From Amycolatopsis bullii (GTDB lineage Bacteria; Actinomycetota; Actinomycetes; Mycobacteriales; Pseudonocardiaceae): a DNA stretch of 64,000 bases. The notes under the pieces are model-generated. The model searched no databases, was not told the origin of the DNA, and saw only the letters and a list, made by a program, of their open reading frames with translations. Of the stretch, positions 42,808 to 51,383 are shown piece after piece. The stretch lies in the NCBI RefSeq assembly GCF_014654205.1, contig NZ_BNAW01000012.1:104567-168566 (forward strand), written 5' to 3'. A program made the position numbers and the translations under genes. Every line of letters starts with the position of its first letter. The first letter of the stretch is position 1.

Positions 42808-43472
42808 CCGGTCCGGTCGGGCAGGGCCGCGATCCCGGCCAGGAAGATGTCGACGCCCGCGAGGAACTGCTCGCGGTCGTCGTGCTCCCGCAGGTGGGTC
42901 GCGGCCTTGTGGACGAACGGGTACCGGGCGGGGTCGAGCGAGGCCCACTGCGCCGACACGCCGGCGAGGAACGCCGAGCGATCCCCCTGGTCGACGGCGA
43001 GCAGCCGCGCGTTGGCGGCGTTCTGCCCGGCGACGCCGAGCACGTAGTTGACGAGCGCGCCCGCGGCGTCGAACAACGCCCGCTCGGGGACGCCGAGCGC
43101 CTCGAGCAGCCCGCCGATGCGCTCGTAGATCTCCACCAGAGCGGGCCGCCACGGCTCGCGGGACAGCTGGGCGCCGACCCACGGGTGGGCGTCGATCGCG
43201 TCGAACAGGCCGAGTGAGACCGTGCGCAGCGCTTCCCGCGGCTCGGCGTCGACGACCGCGTTGCTCGTCACGCGTGTGATGACGGCGTCGGTCGCCGCCG
43301 CGAGGAGGTCGCTCTTGTTCGCGACGTGGTGGTAGATCGCGCCGTAGCCGGTCGACAGGCGGGCGGTGAGCGCGCGGAAGGTCAGCGCGGCCTCGCCGCC
43401 GTCGTCCAGGATCGCGGCCGCCGCCTGCACGATCAACTCCTTGGACAGCCCGTCCGTGCGCCGTTTCGCCAT
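42804..43472 (-). CDS. TetR-family repressor (first pair)
   Basis: 222 residues: N-terminal TetR helix-turn-helix (ELIVQAAAAILDDGGEAALTFRALTARLSTGYGAIYHHVANKSDLL) and a helical ligand domain. Divergent from a TetX-like monooxygenase gene with 83 bp between starts that contain two identical-type inverted repeats (43491-43507 and 43527-43543). It most likely represses both itself and the monooxygenase and is released by the drug or phenolic that the enzyme oxidises. Confidence 0.9.
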   Translation of the reverse strand: MAKRRTDGLSKELIVQAAAAILDDGGEAALTFRALTARLSTGYGAIYHHVANKSDLLAAATDAVITRVTSNAVVDAEPREALRTVSLGLFDAIDAHPWVGAQLSREPWRPALVEIYERIGGLLEALGVPERALFDAAGALVNYVLGVAGQNAANARLLAVDQGDRSAFLAGVSAQWASLDPARYPFVHKAATHLREHDDREQFLAGVDIFLAGIAALPDRTG

Positions 43473-43490
43473 GGGCTGATCATCGCACGA

Positions 43491-43543
43491 TTGGAACGTC
43501 GATCCAAACTCGTGCTAGCGTGGTCGTTGGAACGGCAATCCAA
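43491..43543. promoter_or_regulatory. Twin TetR operators TTGGA-N7-TCCAA
   Basis: TTGGAACGTCGATCCAA (43491-43507) and TTGGAACGGCAATCCAA (43527-43543) differ at a few spacer positions only. The monooxygenase -10 box TAGCGT (43516-43521) lies between them, so binding would shut the promoter. Confidence 0.85.
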
Positions 43544-43555
43544 TCGGAGGAAACC

Positions 43556-44659
43556 ATGACTGTCACGATCATCGGAGCCGGCCTCGGCGGCCTCGTCCTG
43601 GCTCGCGTCCTGCACCGGCACGGCATCGCGGCCGAGGTCTACGAAGCCGAAGCCTCACCGGCCGCACGCCGCCAGGGCGGGATGCTCGACATCCACCCCT
43701 GGAACGGCCAGCCGGCGCTCGAAGCGGCCGGGCTGAACGAGGGGTTCCGGAAGCTCGTCCTGCCGGGCCGGGAGTCCTCGCGCGTCGTCGACCGCCACGG
43801 CACCGTGCTGCTCGACCAGCCCGACGACGGCACCGGCGAACGTCCCGAAGTGCAGCGCGGCGAGCTTCGGCAGCTGCTGCTCGACTCGCTGCCGCCCGGC
43901 ACCGTCCACTGGGGACACAAGGTCGTCGGCGTGCGGTCCCTCGGCGACGGCGGCCATGAGGTGCACCTGGCCGACGGGACGAGTTTCGGCACGACCCTGC
44001 TGGTCGGTGCGGACGGTGCGTGGTCGAAGGTCCGGCCGCTGCTCTCCGCCGCCGTCCCGGAGTACGTCGGCGTGTCGGTCGTCGAGACGTTCCTCTTCGA
44101 CGGCGATGCCCGGCATCCCGCCGCCGCGAAGGTCGCCGGTGCCGGTGCGCTCTACGCGCTGGCGCCGGGCAAGGGGTTCGTCGCGCACCGGGAAAGCGGC
44201 GGGACCCTGCACACGTACGCGCAGCTGTTCAAGCCTCAGGACTGGCTCGCCGGGGCCGACGCCGCGACCGTGACGGCGCGGGTCGCCGAGGAGTTCGCCG
44301 GCTGGGCCCCCGAGCTGACCGCGCTGATCACCGAAAGCGACACGCCACCGGTGCTGCGCCGACTCTGCACCCTGCCGGCCGGGAACCGCTGGGACCGCGT
44401 GCCGGGAGTGACCCTGCTCGGCGACGCGGCCCATCTCATGCCCCCGAACGGGGAAGGCGCCAACCTGGCCATGCTCGACGGCGCCGAACTCGGGCAGGCC
44501 CTCGCCGCCCACCCCGGCGACGTGGAGACCGCGCTCGCCGAGTACGAGCGGGCGATGTTCGCGCGCGCGGCCGCGGAAGCGGAGGACGAGGACATCTACG
44601 CGATCATGTTCGGCGAAGACGCCCCGCACGGGATGGTCGCCATGCTGACCGGGGCTTAG
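43556..44659 (+). CDS. TetX-like FAD-dependent monooxygenase (first pair)
   Basis: 367 residues. FAD Rossmann motif GAGLGGLVLARVL, the GGMLDIHPWNGQ segment corresponding to GGTLDLH in TetX, DG-type motif LLVGADGAWSKVR, and GDAAHLMPPNGEGAN. Such flavin hydroxylases oxidise phenolic or polycyclic antibiotics including tetracyclines. ATG 43556 has GGAGG 8 bp upstream. Controlled by the divergent TetR. Ends exactly where the second TetR gene ends (no gap). Actual substrate unknown; no membrane or signal segment. Confidence 0.9.
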   Translation: MTVTIIGAGLGGLVLARVLHRHGIAAEVYEAEASPAARRQGGMLDIHPWNGQPALEAAGLNEGFRKLVLPGRESSRVVDRHGTVLLDQPDDGTGERPEVQRGELRQLLLDSLPPGTVHWGHKVVGVRSLGDGGHEVHLADGTSFGTTLLVGADGAWSKVRPLLSAAVPEYVGVSVVETFLFDGDARHPAAAKVAGAGALYALAPGKGFVAHRESGGTLHTYAQLFKPQDWLAGADAATVTARVAEEFAGWAPELTALITESDTPPVLRRLCTLPAGNRWDRVPGVTLLGDAAHLMPPNGEGANLAMLDGAELGQALAAHPGDVETALAEYERAMFARAAAEAEDEDIYAIMFGEDAPHGMVAMLTGA

Positions 44660-45367
44660 CTACCCGGCGTCGGCGCCCTCGCCGATGCCTGCTCCGATGC
44701 CTGCTCCGATGCCGTCGAGCAGGAAGTTCAGGCCGGCGCGGAAGGTCTGGTCGGCGTCGAGGTGGACGGCGTCGCGGACGACCGTCTCCAGTGCGCGGAA
44801 CCGGCCGGTGGCGAACATCCGCTCGAGGTAGGGCCCGTGGGTGCGCTGCCACTGCCGCTGGTCCATGCCGCTGGCGCGCTCGGCCCGCCGTTCGGAGATT
44901 TCCCGGCGGACCGCGCCGATCACGTACGCGTCGACGGCGGCGGCCACCGGCATGACCACGTCCACGTCGACGCCGTCCAGTGCCGCCAACACCGCCTCGC
45001 CCCTGGCCAGCGCGTTCGGGCCGAGCTGGGGGCGTCCGCCGATGAGGTCGGCGAACCACTCGTGCCGGTGGACGGCCCGGCGGGTGGCTTCGGCCACCGA
45101 AGTCAGCACCTCCCGCCAGTCTTCGCCGGCTGGGCGGATCTCGGCGTGCACCGCGTCGACCATCAGGTCGAGCAGCTCGTCCTTGGTGTCGATGTAGCCG
45201 TACAACCGCATCGGCCCGACGTCCAGCGCGGCGGCGATCTTGCGCAGCGACACCGCTTCCAGCCCGGCTTCATCGGCCAGTTCCACCGCTGTCCGGACGA
45301 TCAGGTCCCGGCTCAGCGGGGCCGGCGCCGGCCGGTTCGCCGGCTCCGGCCGCTCCCACACCAACAT
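44660..45367 (-). CDS. TetR-family repressor (second pair, TetR_C type)
   Basis: 235 residues. Helix-turn-helix LSRDLIVRTAVELADEAGLEAVSLRKIAAALDVGPMRLYGYIDTKDELLDLMVDAVHAE, closely of the tetracycline-repressor class, followed by the TetR C-terminal domain (HEWFADLIGG, GPNALARGEAVLAAL). The C-terminus ends in a short Gly-Ile-Gly-Ala repeat encoded by a GATGCCTGCTCC-type tandem. Divergent from the second TetX-like gene with a 15-bp perfect palindrome between them. Confidence 0.9.
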   Translation of the reverse strand: MLVWERPEPANRPAPAPLSRDLIVRTAVELADEAGLEAVSLRKIAAALDVGPMRLYGYIDTKDELLDLMVDAVHAEIRPAGEDWREVLTSVAEATRRAVHRHEWFADLIGGRPQLGPNALARGEAVLAALDGVDVDVVMPVAAAVDAYVIGAVRREISERRAERASGMDQRQWQRTHGPYLERMFATGRFRALETVVRDAVHLDADQTFRAGLNFLLDGIGAGIGAGIGEGADAG

Positions 45368-45392
45368 GGGGGTGACAATACATCGGCTGCCG

Positions 45393-45407
45393 CGATACAG
45401 TGTATCG
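45393..45407. promoter_or_regulatory. TetR operator palindrome CGATACA-G-TGTATCG
   Basis: Perfect 7-bp arms around one base, in the 68-bp gap between the divergent second TetR and monooxygenase genes; a further half-site CGTATCG lies 3' at 45418-45424. Confidence 0.8.
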
Positions 45408-45435
45408 AGACGGACGGCGTATCGGAGGGGGATTC

Positions 45436-46548
45436 ATGACCATCGCCATCGTGGGAGCCGGCATGGGCGGCTTGGCCCTGGCCCGGGTCCTGCACGTGAA
45501 CGGCATCGAGGCCGTGGTGTACGAGCGGGACGCCGCGCGCGGCGCCCGCCGCCAAGGCGGCATGCTCGACATCCATTCCGGGCAGCGGGCGCTGCGCGAG
45601 GCCGGGTTGCTCGAGCGGTTCCTGGCGATCGCTCGCAGGGAGGGGCAGGACATGCGCCTCCTGGAACCGGACGGCACCCTGCTGCTCCAGGAGGACACAC
45701 CCGAAGACGCGCCGATGGCGCGGCCCGAGATCGACCGCACCGACCTGCGCACCCTGCTGCTCGACTCGCTGCCCGAGGGAACGGTCCGCTGGGGCCACGC
45801 GTTCGACCACGCCGAAGACGGCGTCGTGCACTTCGCGAACGGCAGCAGCGCGCGCTACGACCTGCTGGTCGGCGCGGACGGCGCGAACTCCCGGGTCCGG
45901 TCCCTGCTGACCGACGCCCGTCCGGCCCACCTCGGCCAGAACGCGGTCGAGCTCGCGATCCCCGACATCGACCGCACCCACCCCGACCTCGCGGCCATGG
46001 TCGGCCGCGGCAACTACTGGGTGTTCGGCGACGGCAAGTCCCTGGCGGCCCAGCGCAACGGCGACGGCTGCGTCCGCATCGGCGTCAGCTTCTACAACAC
46101 GGGAGAAGACTGGTTCACCACAAACGGAATCCGCTTCGACGACCCACCGGCGGTCCGCGCCCGCCTGATCGAGTTGCTGGCGGGCTGGCACCCCCGGATC
46201 ACCGCCCTGATCGCCGCAGCTTCCGACGACACGGTGGCACCCCGCCCCCTCGCCACACTCCCGGTCGGCCTGACCTGGCCATCGAACCCGACCGTCACCC
46301 TCGTCGGCGACGCGGCCCACCTGATGCCCCCGGTGGGAGAGGGAGCAAACATGGCCCTCCTCGACGGCGCGGTCCTGGGCGCGGCCCTGGCGGCGCACCG
46401 GGGAGATTTCGGAGCGGCGGTGGCGGAGTACGAGAAGGAGATGTTCGAGCGCACGGGCAAGGCCGCCCGCATGTCGGCGGACATGCAGGAGCTGCTGATG
46501 TCCCCAGACGCGAGCCGGAGGCTGCTGGAGTTCTTCCAGCCGAGCTGA
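45436..46548 (+). CDS. TetX-like FAD-dependent monooxygenase (second pair)
   Basis: 370 residues, a paralogue of the enzyme at 43556: GAGMGGLALARVL, RRQGGMLDIHSGQRALREAGL, LLVGADGANSRVRSLL and GDAAHLMPPVGEGAN. GGAGG precedes ATG 45436. Its own TetR repressor and operator are different from those of the first pair, so the two enzymes probably answer to different inducers. The gene is followed by low-complexity DNA and pseudogenes rather than a clear terminator. Confidence 0.9.
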   Translation: MTIAIVGAGMGGLALARVLHVNGIEAVVYERDAARGARRQGGMLDIHSGQRALREAGLLERFLAIARREGQDMRLLEPDGTLLLQEDTPEDAPMARPEIDRTDLRTLLLDSLPEGTVRWGHAFDHAEDGVVHFANGSSARYDLLVGADGANSRVRSLLTDARPAHLGQNAVELAIPDIDRTHPDLAAMVGRGNYWVFGDGKSLAAQRNGDGCVRIGVSFYNTGEDWFTTNGIRFDDPPAVRARLIELLAGWHPRITALIAAASDDTVAPRPLATLPVGLTWPSNPTVTLVGDAAHLMPPVGEGANMALLDGAVLGAALAAHRGDFGAAVAEYEKEMFERTGKAARMSADMQELLMSPDASRRLLEFFQPS

Positions 46549-46574
46549 GGGAAGGTCTCGTTTGGTCGCTGTGG

Positions 46575-46730
46575 CGCGGGACTGCCGGGCTGTAGGTCTG
46601 CTGGCTGCCGGGCCGTTGGGCTGCGGGGCCTGCCGGGTTGCGGGCCGCCGTGCTGCTGAGCCGCCGGGCGGCAGGCCGCTGGGCCGCCGGGCCGTCGCGC
46701 TGCGGGGCCGCCGCGCCCGCGGGCCTCGAC
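46575..46730. repeat. Low-complexity GC-rich tract of CTGCCGGGC-like units
   Basis: About 155 bp built from degenerate repeats such as GCTGCCGGGC, CTGCGGGGC, GCCGCCGGGC. It stands where the promoter and N-terminus of the serine hydrolase pseudogene should be. No gene in 46549-46719. Confidence 0.6.
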
Positions 46731-47679
46731 CAAGGGCGCCGCGACGCTGGTGGTGGCCCTGCTCGTGCAGGACGGCGCGCTGGAGCTCGATCGCCCGGTC
46801 GGCCGGTCCTGGCCGGAATTCGCCGCGGCGGGCAAAGGCCGGATCACCGTGCGGAACCTGCTCACCCACCGGTCCGGCGTGATCGGGGTCGACGGCGGGT
46901 TCACCGCCGCCGAACTCGCGGACGACCAGCTGATCGCGCGGCGGCTGGCCGGGCAGCGGCCGTACTGGCGGCCGGGTTCGGCCTACGGTTACGGCGGGTT
47001 CGTGACGTTCGCGATGGTCGGCGAGGTGGTCCGCAGGGCCACGGGCCGGTCGCTGGGGAGCACTACGAACAGCGGGTGTGCGCGCCCTACGGCCTGGAGC
47101 TGTCCCTGGGGTTGCCGGAGACGCTGGAGGACCGGTACCGGGAGGTGCTGCCGGGCCTGGCCGACCCGGATCGGCTGGCGGCGTTCTGGGCCACCGTCCC
47201 GGGACCGCACAGCCTCACCGGGATCGGCTACGGCCTCGATTCGACCCCGCCGCTGGATCAGGTGGCCTTCCTCAACACCCGGCGGGTGCGCGCTGGGCCA
47301 GGCCTCCGCCGGCGGGGTGGGCAACGCGCGGGCGCTGGCCGAGATGTACGCGGCCCTGGCGTTCGGCCTGTCCGGCCGGCCCCCGTTGCTCGAACCCGCC
47401 ACCCTGGGCGAGTTCGCCATGCTCCACTCCACCGGTGTCGACCTGGTCACCGGGGCGGCAGGCCAGTACGCCCTGGGATTCCAGGCCAAAGGGGCCCGCT
47501 ACCCGTTCCTGAGCGCGAACGCCTTCGGGCACAACGGTTCCGCGGGCTCGGAAGCGTTCGCCGACCCCGTCAGCGGGATCGCCTTCGGGTACACCCGCCG
47601 TCGCTTCTCCTTCGACTGGTCCTACCCCGAACACGACCGGCTGGCCGCCGCGGTCCACCACGCCGTCACGGCTTCCTGA
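46720..47679 (+). pseudogene. Degraded serine hydrolase (class C beta-lactamase family)
   Basis: Reading ASTKGAATLVVALLVQDGALELDRPV ... TVRNLLTHRSGV ... GYGGFVTFAMVGEVV gives the start of a beta-lactamase/D-aminopeptidase-like hydrolase. The frame then shifts near 47057 to GEHYEQRVCAPYGLELSLGLPE ... PLDQVAFLNT and returns to the first frame near 47290 (ASAGGVGNARALAEMYAALA ... HAVTAS). The N-terminal ~60-70 residues are missing and the nucleophile position of SxxK reads Ala. Two compensating frameshifts plus loss of the start make an active product unlikely; sequencing error could explain one shift but not the lost N-terminus. Confidence 0.8.
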
Positions 47680-47792
47680 GGCGCCCTCCCGGCCGGGAGC
47701 CCACACCGGCCCGCCGCCAGCACTGTTACCTCCACGACCCGTCGGCCGTCAGAGCGGTGACAGCACCGATGTCCGGAAAGGACACCCACACC

Positions 47793-48353
47793 ATGACCAC
47801 CGACCAGCCACCGGACGGATCGTGGCGGCCGCCCTCTTCCCCGGCCCCCGCGGCGAGCGAACTCGACGAGCTGTACGCCGAGGCGGCGATCCGTTTCCAG
47901 CGGCAGGAAAGACCCCTGCCCACCCGAGTGTGGCCGAACCGGCTGCGCGCCGCGTGCTACTGGTTCCTTGCCGCCGAATTCGCCGTGGGCGCCGTGACCA
48001 AGTTCTGGCCCGGCCCCACCTTCGCCGGGCCGGCGTACTCCGTGAAGTTCGCCGATTGGGGCTACCCGGTCTGGTTCCGGTTCGTCGTCGGCGCGCTGGA
48101 AGGGATCTGCGCGGTGCTGCTCGTCGTGCCGGGCAAGCGGCCCCGGTTCCTCGCCGCGGTGATCCTGGTCCTGGTGCTCACCGGCGCCGTCACCACCCAC
48201 CTCGTCAACCACGACGAGCTCTACCAGAGTGTCGCGGCACCCACCCACCTGGTGATCATGGCGGTCGTCGGCCTGGCGAACTGGCCAACGGACTGGCGGG
48301 ACCTGCTGCGGAGATCGCCGCGGATCCCTGCGGCGGCAGGAGACGCGCGGTGA
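47793..48353 (+). CDS. DoxX-like membrane protein
   Basis: 186 residues with a Pro-rich cytoplasmic start and four hydrophobic helices ([69 protein letters not shown]), in the manner of DoxX/DUF4267-type proteins. ATG 47793 has AAAGGA 11 bp upstream; ATG 47769 is an alternative. Its stop overlaps a GTG that starts the remnants of an NAD(P)-binding oxidoreductase, a common partner of DoxX-like genes. Function unknown; apparently intact among decayed neighbours. Confidence 0.75.
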   Translation: MTTDQPPDGSWRPPSSPAPAASELDELYAEAAIRFQRQERPLPTRVWPNRLRAACYWFLAAEFAVGAVTKFWPGPTFAGPAYSVKFADWGYPVWFRFVVGALEGICAVLLVVPGKRPRFLAAVILVLVLTGAVTTHLVNHDELYQSVAAPTHLVIMAVVGLANWPTDWRDLLRRSPRIPAAAGDAR

Positions 48354-48728
48354 AGCTCACGGTCTTCGACTGCGGGCGCGCCTCCTGCTCGACCAGGCCA
48401 CCGCCGCCGGGCACCCCGGGCGGGGTCTGCCCGCCGACCTGCCCGCCGCCGGCCCGGCGGCCCTCGCCGGCGTCGTCTCCGGTGCGGACGCGGTCGGCCC
48501 GGCGGGCAACGCCACGCCGGAGTCGTGTCCCCGGCGCCGCCCCTGAGCGACAGCGGGCTGGACCGGACCGCGGTCCGGCCGGTGCAGCTCACCGGCAAGC
48601 CGCTACCGCACCGCCCTCGGCCACAACCTCCCGGGCGGCCGGTACGTCCGTGCCGACGTCGCGGCCTGTCTGCTGTGCGTCCTCGACCGCCGGAAACCAT
48701 CGGGCACACCGTCGGTGTCGCCGACTGA
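48350..48728 (+). pseudogene. Remnant of an NmrA/NAD(P)H-binding oxidoreductase
   Basis: The three frames together give pieces of one protein: VKLTVFD at the start, then [53 protein letters not shown] and a C-terminal [11 protein letters not shown], the usual ending of NAD(P)H-binding SDR-like proteins. The order is right but the total (379 bp) is about 60% of the normal length and several frame changes and deletions intervene. Confidence 0.75.
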
Positions 48729-48805
48729 CCCGTGGGCGGGTACCGCACGTCGGTGCGGACGGGCGGCGGCTTTGCCTGGTGAGGCGAGGGTTACCCTGGA
48801 AGCCG

Positions 48806-50299
48806 ATGACCGAGAACCAGGCACCCAGGGCGTACCAGATCCGCACCTTCGGCTGCCAGATGAACGTACACGACTCCGAGCGGCTCGCCGGGCAGCTCGA
48901 GGACGCCGGCTACGTCCCGGCCACCGCCGGGGCCAAGCCCGACCTGATCGTGTTCAACACCTGCGCCGTCCGGGAGAACGCGGACAACAAGCTGTACGGC
49001 ACCCTCGGGCACCTGCGCCCGGACAAGGTCGCGAACCCGGACCTGCAGATCGCCGTCGGCGGGTGTCTCGCGCAGAAGGACCGCGGGGAGATCGTCAAGC
49101 GGGCGCCGTGGGTCGACGTCGTGTTCGGCACGCACAACATCGGGTCGCTGCCGACGCTGCTCGAGCGCGCCCGGCACAACGCCGAGGCCGAGGTCGAGAT
49201 CCTCGAATCGCTCGAGACCTTCCCCTCGACGCTGCCCGCGCGCCGCGAATCGTCCTACGCGAGCTGGGTGTCCGTTTCGGTCGGCTGCAACAACACCTGC
49301 ACCTTCTGCATCGTCCCGGCCCTGCGCGGCAAGGAACGCGACCGGCGGCCCGGCGAGATCCTCGCCGAGGTCGAGGCGCTCGTCGCCGAAGGCGTGCTCG
49401 AAGTCACCCTGCTCGGCCAGAACGTCAACTCCTACGGCGTCGAGTTCGGCGACCGGCTGGCGTTCGGCAAGCTGCTGCGCGCGTGCGGCACCGTCGACGG
49501 CCTGGAGCGCGTCCGGTTCACCTCGCCGCACCCGGCGGCGTTCACCTCCGACGTCATCGACGCCATGGCCGCGACCCCGAACGTCTGCCACCAGCTGCAC
49601 ATGCCGCTGCAGTCCGGGTCGGACCGGGTGCTGCGCGAAATGAAGCGGTCCTACCGCTCGGCGCGTTTCCTGAACATCCTCGACGAGGTCCGCGCGGCCA
49701 TGCCGGACGCGGCGATCACCACCGACATCATCGTCGGTTTCCCCGGCGAGACCGAAGAGGACTTCCAGGCGACGCTGGACGTCGTGGCGCAGGCCCGTTT
49801 CTCCAGCGCGTTCACGTTCCAGTACTCGAAGCGCCCGGGCACGCCGGCCGCGACGATGGACGGCCAGCTGCCCAAGGAGGTCGTGCAGGAGCGCTACGAC
49901 CGCCTGGTCGAGCTGCAGAACGCGATCTCCTGGGACGAGAACAAGAAGATCGTCGGCCGCCGCGTCGAGCTGCTCGTCGCCGCGGGCGAAGGTCGCAAGG
50001 ACGCCGAAACGCAGCGCATGAGCGGCCGCGCCCGCGACGGGCGCCTGGTGCACTTCACGCCGACCGGCGCCCACGTCGACCGCGCGGTCCGCCCCGGCGA
50101 CGTCGTCGAGACGATCGTCACCTACGCGGCACCGCACCACCTGGTGGCCGACGGCGACCTGCTGTCCCACCGCCGCACGCGCGCCGGCGACAACGCGGAG
50201 GCCGGGCTGCGGCCGAAGACGAGCGGCGTCACGCTGGGCCTGCCGGGCTTCGGTGCCCCGGCCGCCCAGCCCGAACCGGTGAGTGGGTGTGCGCTGTGA
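48806..50299 (+). CDS. miaB: tRNA-2-methylthio-N6-isopentenyladenosine synthase
   Basis: 497-residue radical-SAM methylthiotransferase. N-terminal cluster ligands Cys17, Cys53 and Cys87; radical [11 protein letters not shown] (161, 165, 168); C-terminal TRAM domain from about residue 390. It adds the methylthio group to i6A37 made by MiaA, encoded 4 kb downstream. ATG 48806 with GGAAG close upstream and TACCCT (48792-48797) 8 bp upstream; a long open frame extends further upstream through the pseudogene but is not coding. GTGA overlap with the next gene. Confidence 0.97.
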   Translation: MTENQAPRAYQIRTFGCQMNVHDSERLAGQLEDAGYVPATAGAKPDLIVFNTCAVRENADNKLYGTLGHLRPDKVANPDLQIAVGGCLAQKDRGEIVKRAPWVDVVFGTHNIGSLPTLLERARHNAEAEVEILESLETFPSTLPARRESSYASWVSVSVGCNNTCTFCIVPALRGKERDRRPGEILAEVEALVAEGVLEVTLLGQNVNSYGVEFGDRLAFGKLLRACGTVDGLERVRFTSPHPAAFTSDVIDAMAATPNVCHQLHMPLQSGSDRVLREMKRSYRSARFLNILDEVRAAMPDAAITTDIIVGFPGETEEDFQATLDVVAQARFSSAFTFQYSKRPGTPAATMDGQLPKEVVQERYDRLVELQNAISWDENKKIVGRRVELLVAAGEGRKDAETQRMSGRARDGRLVHFTPTGAHVDRAVRPGDVVETIVTYAAPHHLVADGDLLSHRRTRAGDNAEAGLRPKTSGVTLGLPGFGAPAAQPEPVSGCAL

Positions 50300-50769
50300 C
50301 GGAGTCCCGAGGCAACGGCGAGCTGGCCGAACTGGCGGCCGAGATCGACGAAGCGGGCGCGCGCGCGTCCCGCACGGTGGAGCTGGGCCGCCGCGGGTTC
50401 ACCATCGCGGTGTTCACCTTCGTGCTCCTGATCTGCCAGATCCTCCCGTGGGTCGGCGACCACGCGGGCTGGCAGGTCCTGGCCGGCGAGGGCGGCGGCA
50501 TCCCCCAGCTGTTCGCGGCGACGTCGACGGGTGTCGGCATCCTGGCCTCGGCGCTGGCCCTGGTGACCCGCCGCTGGTGGCTGTCCTGGGTCTGCGCGGC
50601 GGGCGGCTGGTTCGCCTCGGTGGACGGGCTGCTGGCCATCTGGTCCCAGCAGTCGTCCCACGCCCCGGGGTCAGCGGGTGGCGGCCCGGGGTTCGGCATG
50701 GTGATCGCCTGGATCGCGATGATCTGCCTGGCGGTCTCGTGGATGCGGACGGCGTTCTCGCGGTCCTGA
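50296..50769 (+). CDS. Rv2732c-like membrane protein
   Basis: 157 residues: helical soluble N-terminus ([26 protein letters not shown]) then four transmembrane helices ([83 protein letters not shown]). Position next to miaB and size match mycobacterial Rv2732c. GTG lies in the miaB stop. Function unknown. Confidence 0.85.
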   Translation: MTESRGNGELAELAAEIDEAGARASRTVELGRRGFTIAVFTFVLLICQILPWVGDHAGWQVLAGEGGGIPQLFAATSTGVGILASALALVTRRWWLSWVCAAGGWFASVDGLLAIWSQQSSHAPGSAGGGPGFGMVIAWIAMICLAVSWMRTAFSRS

Positions 50770-50788
50770 GAACCGGTGGGGACCGGGG

Positions 50789-51226
50789 TCAGCCAACGCG
50801 CAGGGTGAGCGTTCCGGTCGAGTAAGCGGCGGCGTAGAGCGTGGTCTCGGGGTGGTAGAGCCGCAGCGAGACGGTGGCGCTCACGCTGAAACTGAGGCGC
50901 AGGGAGAAGCCTCCGTTGGGCCGGCAGGTGGTGTCGGCGATGTTCACCCAAGCCCCGGCCTGCAGCTGCTGCACGATGACGGTTTCGACGGTCTGATCGG
51001 TCCGGGCCGCGTCGAGCACCTGCAGGGTGCCCTTGAGGTCGACCTTCTCGTTGACCTTGACGTGGTCCTTGCCGAGCTTCCCTTCGACCTTCACCTTCCC
51101 CTTGCCGGCTTCCGTGACGGAGGAGAGCGAAGCGGCCCCGGCCGGGCCGGCGAGCGCGGGGGCAAGCCCGGCGAGGGCAACGGCGACAGCCAGAGCGGCG
51201 AGGATCTTGCGGGGTGTCCTGATCAT
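50789..51226 (-). CDS. Small secreted protein, Ig-like beta fold
   Basis: 145 residues: Sec signal (LAALAVAVALAGLAPALAGPAGAAS), then a lysine-rich segment (GKGKVKVEGKLGKDHVKVNEKVDLKGTL) and a beta-rich part ending YSTGTLTLRVG. ATG 51226 (MIRTPRKIL); ribosome site is weak. Reminiscent of bacterial surface Ig/SCP-like accessory proteins; no family recognised. Confidence 0.72.
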   Translation of the reverse strand: MIRTPRKILAALAVAVALAGLAPALAGPAGAASLSSVTEAGKGKVKVEGKLGKDHVKVNEKVDLKGTLQVLDAARTDQTVETVIVQQLQAGAWVNIADTTCRPNGGFSLRLSFSVSATVSLRLYHPETTLYAAAYSTGTLTLRVG

Positions 51227-51328
51227 GATCGACAGTGGAGCACCGGCGGTGGCTCGGAGCGCGCGGAAACCCCCGGTCGGGGCGCGCGCGACCCCGCTTC
51301 GGGTGACACGGAGACCCACCCGGCCCCT

Positions 51329-51370
51329 CGTGAGTGGTAAAGCGGGTCAGAACCCGCCTTACCACTCACG
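51329..51370. terminator. 19-bp palindrome between DUF349 gene and secreted-protein gene
   Basis: Arms 51329-51347 and 51352-51370 (CGTGAGTGGTAA... ) pair over 19 bp with one mismatch; 4-nt loop. It follows the DUF349 stop (51384) on the minus strand. Similar in style to the 23-bp palindrome at 33750. Confidence 0.7.
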
Positions 51371-51383
51371 ACCGTGGACAGGT

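Noticed and set aside
44684..44716. Short tandem repeat near the end of the second TetR gene considered as a CRISPR or VNTR
   Set aside because: Only two to three units within coding sequence, encoding a Gly-Ile-Gly-Ala tail; no spacers.
46638..48353. A continuous 571-codon frame joining the hydrolase region to the DoxX-like protein
   Set aside because: Its middle is a short stretch of the hydrolase in a shifted frame, flanked by nonsense composition; only the last 186 residues form a plausible protein.
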